The translations under genes were made by a program, and so were the position numbers. A model generated the notes under the pieces. The model made no database searches, was not told where the DNA came from, and saw nothing but the letters and a program-made list of their open reading frames with translations. From Myxococcales bacterium (GTDB lineage: Bacteria; Myxococcota_A; Polyangia; Haliangiales; J016), in contig JABAAV010000063.1 of assembly GCA_014238595.1 (NCBI GenBank), forward strand, positions 1-9,281: a stretch of DNA of 9,281 bases. The letters are read 5' to 3'. Every line of letters starts with the position of its first letter. Within the stretch, counting starts at the first letter, position 1. Of the stretch, positions 5,899 through 9,281 are shown one piece after another.

Positions 5899-8155
5899 TT
5901 TGTTGAGTAAACTTGTCTAGATCCGACGTTGGAATCTGACATATATGGCGGGAACACACATAAGCTGTTGTTTTCCCGCCATATGCTTTTTTAGCCCTTA
6001 ACCATGGGATTGTCTTTGTGGCATTGATTATATCATCCCCTTCTTGTGCCACTACCCATACTTGATTGGGGATATATTGGTTACGCAATATATCAAGAAA
6101 AGGTTTAGCATCTTCGTTAGAACCCTTTGTAATTAATGCGATTTCTTTAACATCACTTGTGAAGAAATTAATCGCAGCAAGCATAGTCGCTACAGATGTT
6201 GGATTGCGTTTCAGCATCGCAGAAGATGAAGAAAAAAGCATCTCAGCACGCTCTAAATATCTGTTATCCGTTGTTAATTCATAAAGACGAAGCAAATTCA
6301 TTGCAGTGACCGAATTTCCTGAAGGGATGGCTCCATCGTAGGAAGGTTTTTCTCGAATCAATAAGGATTCATGATCATCACTGGTCATAAAGAATCCCCC
6401 ATTCTTTTTGTCAGCGTAATGTTTCTCAATAACACGATCAAATTCAATGGCATGGGTTATCCATTTGAGATTGTTCGTTGCTTGATGAAGTGTCAAAAAT
6501 CCTTCAATCATAAACGCATAGTCATCGAGATACGCATTGTGTCTTGCTTTGTTTCCGCTAAAACTCCGATATAAACGTCCGTTGATGTATAAATGCTTTA
6601 AAATGCCCTCCGCAGCCTTTTCTGCCATTGTGGCATAGTGTGGTTCGTTCAATACAAAAGCAGCACGAGCCAAAGCAGAAATCATCAAGCCATTCCATGC
6701 CACAAGCACTTTGTCATCACGTATTGGTGGTGGGCGAAGCTGACGTGTTTTGTATAGCGTTTCTTTTGCTTCTGCAAGCATTTTAAAATCGACACCATCA
6801 TTGTTATTTGCATCGGTATGCAAAATAGTACGACCTTCAAAATTACCTTGATCTGTCACATGGTAATATTGTTTTAACCATGTTGCGATTTTTTTAGAAA
6901 ACAACGCATCTATTTCAGCGGGTGTCCATGTAAAAAAGATACCCTCTTCTCGTTTTCCATGATCTGATAAACTATCGGCATCTGTTGCTGAATAAAACAT
7001 TCCTTCAGGTGATGTCATTTCACGAGAGACCCATTGGATTGTTTCACGGACAACCCTGCTGTATTGATCGTATTTTGACAAAACATAGCCATCTAGATAG
7101 GCCGTAATTAACAATGCATTGTCATAGAGCATTTTTTCAAAATGAGGAACAAGCCATGCAGCATCCGTGGAATAACGATGAAATCCTCCACCAACATGGT
7201 CATAGATTCCTCCTGAAGCCATGTGATTCAATGTGGTAAACGCCATTTTGCTCAGCTGCCCTACCCCTGGGGTTTTATCCAAACGAAACAATAACGACAC
7301 AGGAAGACTGCTCGGGAATTTAGGGCTTCCTTTCATGCCACCATGAATTGCATCAAATCGATGCATATAGATACGAATAGCTTGAGTGATAGCAGATTTG
7401 TGAGATGTCGATGTCGCATTTTCACTGAGCCCTGACAGTTGTTGACGCATTTGTCCAACCAATTCTTGGGCTGCATCCACAACCTCTGAAGGTTGTTCCT
7501 GATAAACTTGAGATAATTTATTCAGCACGGCTAAGAATTGTTCACGTGGAAAATATGTGCCTCCATAAAACGGTGTCTGATCTGGCATCAACCATACAGT
7601 CATTGGCCATCCTCCACGTCCAACCATTAACTGGACAGCAGACATGTAAATACCATCAACATCAGGACGTTCTTCACGATCAACTTTGATAGCGATATAG
7701 TTTTCATTGAGATATTTGGCAACGGCTAAGTCTTCAAACGATTCTTCCTCCATGACATGACACCAATGGCATGTGGAGTATCCTACGCTAAGGAGAATGG
7801 GACGATTTAATTTTTTCGCAAGGGCAAAAGCCTCTTCCCCCCATGGAAACCAGTTGACAGGATTGTGTGCGTGTTGGATCAAATAAGGGCTTGCTTCTAA
7901 AAACAAACGATTGATGAACAACGGTGTTCCATCTTTGTTTTTATGCATTGTTCGAGGCTCATAGGTTTTGGATCGTTTATTCCATGCCTGAGTCAGTGCA
8001 TCGGCAATATCCGAAGGGAACCCTTTTGAGCCCGGATGTATCAAAGAAGATGGTCCTATATGCATCGTAATCTCTTTGCTTTGTGCTTCACCGCAAGATA
8101 TGACACAAAGCCCAACTAGCATCATATTTAAACAAAGTCTTTTTATCATGAACAT
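5879..8155 (-). CDS. YyaL/SPATA20-type protein (DUF255 thioredoxin fold plus (alpha/alpha)6 barrel), predicted lipoprotein
   Basis: This 758-residue protein is clearly of the YyaL/SPATA20 family. The thioredoxin-like N-domain runs from NRLFLEASPYLIQHAHNPVN (about residue 82) and includes the C129-H-W-C132 redox motif, ESF, KVDREERPDVD and GGWPMTVWL. A six-hairpin glycosidase-like barrel follows (GGFHRYSTD, HFEKMLYDNA, DDKVLVAWNGLMISALA, DDYAFMIEG, PSGNSV). The conserved tail has TTAYVCSRHIC. Its biochemical role is not established. It opens with a hydrophobic segment ending CVISC-GEA, a good lipobox at Cys21, so this member is probably exported, whereas many relatives are cytosolic. The first ATG (8155) and one two codons later (8149) are both possible starts. 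It begins 14 nt after the stop of the DUF849 gene with little Shine-Dalgarno, suggesting translational coupling in one operon. Its last codons overlap the convergent cold-shock gene. Confidence 0.93.
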   Translation of the reverse strand: MFMIKRLCLNMMLVGLCVISCGEAQSKEITMHIGPSSLIHPGSKGFPSDIADALTQAWNKRSKTYEPRTMHKNKDGTPLFINRLFLEASPYLIQHAHNPVNWFPWGEEAFALAKKLNRPILLSVGYSTCHWCHVMEEESFEDLAVAKYLNENYIAIKVDREERPDVDGIYMSAVQLMVGRGGWPMTVWLMPDQTPFYGGTYFPREQFLAVLNKLSQVYQEQPSEVVDAAQELVGQMRQQLSGLSENATSTSHKSAITQAIRIYMHRFDAIHGGMKGSPKFPSSLPVSLLFRLDKTPGVGQLSKMAFTTLNHMASGGIYDHVGGGFHRYSTDAAWLVPHFEKMLYDNALLITAYLDGYVLSKYDQYSRVVRETIQWVSREMTSPEGMFYSATDADSLSDHGKREEGIFFTWTPAEIDALFSKKIATWLKQYYHVTDQGNFEGRTILHTDANNNDGVDFKMLAEAKETLYKTRQLRPPPIRDDKVLVAWNGLMISALARAAFVLNEPHYATMAEKAAEGILKHLYINGRLYRSFSGNKARHNAYLDDYAFMIEGFLTLHQATNNLKWITHAIEFDRVIEKHYADKKNGGFFMTSDDHESLLIREKPSYDGAIPSGNSVTAMNLLRLYELTTDNRYLERAEMLFSSSSAMLKRNPTSVATMLAAINFFTSDVKEIALITKGSNEDAKPFLDILRNQYIPNQVWVVAQEGDDIINATKTIPWLRAKKAYGGKTTAYVCSRHICQIPTSDLDKFTQQINSDVR
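5943..5992 (+). terminator. Intrinsic terminator of the cold-shock gene, inside the convergent gene's coding sequence
   Basis: A perfect 12-bp stem (5943-5954 ATATGGCGGGAA with 5973-5984 TTCCCGCCATAT) encloses an 18-nt loop. It is followed by GC and six T (5987-5992). It lies 45 bp after the cold-shock stop codon. On the minus strand no T-run follows the hairpin, so it works in one direction. The same bases encode residues 724-738 of the YyaL-type protein. Confidence 0.88.
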
Positions 8156-8169
8156 CTGTACGGAGCATT

Positions 8170-9045
8170 TTAAGAAGATGGCGTAATGCCTAGCATTGCT
8201 CTGGCTTCATTGGGTGATGCCACATCTCGACCTTCTTCTTTTGCAACTTTAGCGAGTGCTTCGATGAGTGGACCGTTCCCAGATGTTTTCGAACCATCAG
8301 GTAGATAAAATGTGTCTTCAACTCCAGTACGCAAATCGCCACCCATTCGTGCCGTCGTGCGATGAAGATCCCATACTTCTTCGCGACCAATGGCAATGGT
8401 TTGCCAATGCGTTCCTGGTTCCATTTCTTCGACCAGAAGCGGAAGCCACGATGATTTAGCAGGCATACCTGATGCAACACCCATGACAAGAGACACTGCA
8501 GGTGGCCCTTTCATCATACCGTTTTTAACAAAGAGATTCACACTACGAAGAATCCCTGTATCAAAACATTCGCTTTCAGGCATGATGTTATGTTCTGTCA
8601 TCACATCAAGAAATTGTTGTATTTTATCGACAGGATTATCAAACAAAAGTGGAGGCCATGCCCATTGTCCGCTTTTTCGAAGTTTAAGATAGTTCAACGA
8701 ACCAGCATTCAATGCTGCCATTTCGGGTTTGACACGAGCCAATGCATCCAAAACCATTTGAATATGAGGTCCCACAGCCCCTGTACTCATATTGATAATC
8801 ACACCAGGACATGCCTCACGAATAGCATCTACAATTTCAGCACAAACATCTGGATCCCACGTGGGCATACGTCCCATGTTTTTTTGTTGACTGCGGAAAT
8901 GGCAATGGATAATCGATGCACCGGCATCATAAGCTTCTCGAGAAGATTGAGCCATTTCTTTTGGCGTTACAGGAACATTATGTTGTGCAGGATCGGTTAA
9001 AACACCAGTAACCGCACATGTAATCATACATTTTTTGTTATTCAT
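8170..9045 (-). CDS. BKACE / DUF849 beta-keto acid cleavage enzyme
   Basis: This 291-residue protein belongs to the DUF849 (BKACE) family. Its known members use zinc to condense a beta-keto acid with acetyl-CoA, releasing acetoacetate and a new acyl-CoA; 3-keto-5-aminohexanoate cleavage enzyme is the founding member. Visible family marks are ITCAVTG (residues 8-14), the zinc-site HCHFR (His47, His49), INMSTG, ALNAGSLN, GRxEVWxL and GVEDTFYLPDG, whose Glu243 matches the third zinc ligand. I start at 9045 because an AGGAGA lies 9 nt upstream and the product begins as relatives do. A start at 9123 would add 26 unrelated residues. An Asp follows the Gly-Gly before LRTGVED, where many relatives have His or Asn. 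The residue after TG is Val rather than the Ala-Glu of the founding enzyme, so the substrate cannot be named. It heads a two-gene unit with the YyaL-type gene. Confidence 0.93.
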   Translation of the reverse strand: MNNKKCMITCAVTGVLTDPAQHNVPVTPKEMAQSSREAYDAGASIIHCHFRSQQKNMGRMPTWDPDVCAEIVDAIREACPGVIINMSTGAVGPHIQMVLDALARVKPEMAALNAGSLNYLKLRKSGQWAWPPLLFDNPVDKIQQFLDVMTEHNIMPESECFDTGILRSVNLFVKNGMMKGPPAVSLVMGVASGMPAKSSWLPLLVEEMEPGTHWQTIAIGREEVWDLHRTTARMGGDLRTGVEDTFYLPDGSKTSGNGPLIEALAKVAKEEGRDVASPNEARAMLGITPSS

Positions 9046-9054
9046 TGATTCGTA

Positions 9055-9060
9055 TCTCCT
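9055..9060 (-). promoter_or_regulatory. Ribosome binding site deciding the BKACE start
   Basis: AGGAGA on the minus strand lies 9 nt before the ATG at 9045. It selects that start over the upstream in-frame ATG at 9123 and is the strongest Shine-Dalgarno in the window. The lipoprotein genes lack one. Confidence 0.8.
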
Positions 9061-9141
9061 TGAGTTAAAAATGACAGGAAAATCATGCTCACCGAGATAA
9101 CAGCAAGCCCACCACTGCGTCAAATGCTAAGCCAATGATAG

Positions 9142-9161
9142 TGACACAATGTGTCATTTTT
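9142..9161. promoter_or_regulatory. Perfect palindrome upstream of BKACE, possible operator
   Basis: TGACAC-AAT-GTGTCA (9142-9156) is a perfect 6-bp inverted repeat about 97 bp upstream of the BKACE start. It is followed by five T on the plus strand. No rightward gene ends here, so an operator is likelier than a terminator. A weak promoter (TTGACG at 9123-9118 with TGTTAT at 9102-9097, minus strand) lies between it and the gene. Confidence 0.3.
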
Positions 9162-9260
9162 CCATCTATGCCGATCGTTTGATCTGAAAACCGATCTTGA
9201 AACATCAAAAAAACACCATGGACAAGAGCGTACCGCGATTTCGTTACAAATAATCAAGGG

Positions 9261-9281
9261 TAGCGGGGGCAGGATTTGAAC
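9261..9281 (-). tRNA. tRNA 3' end, partial; most like tRNA-fMet
   Basis: The minus strand reads GTTCAAATCCTGC, a T-arm with the GTTCAAATC loop, then CCCCGCT and A73. Next comes CCC, so the mature CCA is not fully encoded. The 3' acceptor strand CCCCGC would pair with GCGGGG. That acceptor, together with TTCAAATCC, is typical of initiator tRNA genes with a weak or absent 1-72 pair. The 5' part and anticodon lie beyond the right edge, so the identity is a guess from the acceptor stem, while the tRNA nature is well supported. The BKACE gene begins 215 nt downstream on the same strand. Confidence 0.75.

Noticed and set aside
8190..8489. 99-codon minus-strand frame inside the BKACE gene
   Set aside because: It is an out-of-frame shadow of a gene with strong family motifs.
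9046..9123. Extended N-terminus of the BKACE protein from ATG at 9123
   Set aside because: A strong AGGAGA fits the start at 9045, and the 26 extra residues are unlike the family.
9202..9214. Seven-T run (minus strand) after the tRNA as a terminator
   Set aside because: No convincing stem precedes it.

Overview
The window reads as chromosomal DNA of a Gram-negative bacterium of moderate-to-low GC. Four proteins carry lipoprotein-type signal peptides, three of them extremely cysteine-rich, and the housekeeping genes (cold-shock protein, CoaBC fragment, initiator-type tRNA) are bacterial. The cysteine-repeat lipoproteins and the protease-like fold in two of them resemble secreted proteins I associate with Myxococcota and other delta-proteobacterial lineages. 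That placement is inference and weak.

Region 1 (1-5393, all minus strand) is an array of cysteine-rich lipoprotein genes. In transcription order it holds a 415-residue protein made almost wholly of 15 short cysteine repeats (5393-4146), then a 607-residue lipoprotein (4032-2209), a broken 5' fragment of coaBC (2177-1890), a 546-residue paralogue of the second protein (1822-182), and the start of a second coaBC copy that runs off the left edge (143-1). The two paralogues, their upstream DNA and the following coaBC 5' end form a roughly 2 kb unit present twice in tandem. The inferred ancestral order is repeat lipoprotein - large lipoprotein - coaBC. Duplication left a truncated coaBC between the copies, which has since decayed. 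Both large paralogues contain a domain that aligns by spacing with a matrixin-type zinc protease active site, but every zinc ligand and the catalytic Glu are replaced.

Region 2 (5394-5898, plus strand) is a divergent intergenic region with a good -35 promoter element and a leader of about 120 nt, followed by a 67-residue cold-shock protein starting at GTG. Its intrinsic terminator lies inside the 3' coding end of the convergent gene.

Region 3 (5879-9045, minus strand) is a two-gene unit. A DUF849/BKACE-type beta-keto acid cleavage enzyme is followed 14 nt later by a YyaL/SPATA20-type thioredoxin-fold plus (alpha/alpha)6-barrel protein that carries an unusual lipoprotein signal peptide. The right edge holds the 3' end of a minus-strand tRNA, most like tRNA-fMet.

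No CRISPR array, insertion sequence, phage gene or transposase was seen. The most interesting part is the duplicated lipoprotein region, with its apparently dead metzincin-like domain and its changing cysteine-repeat number.
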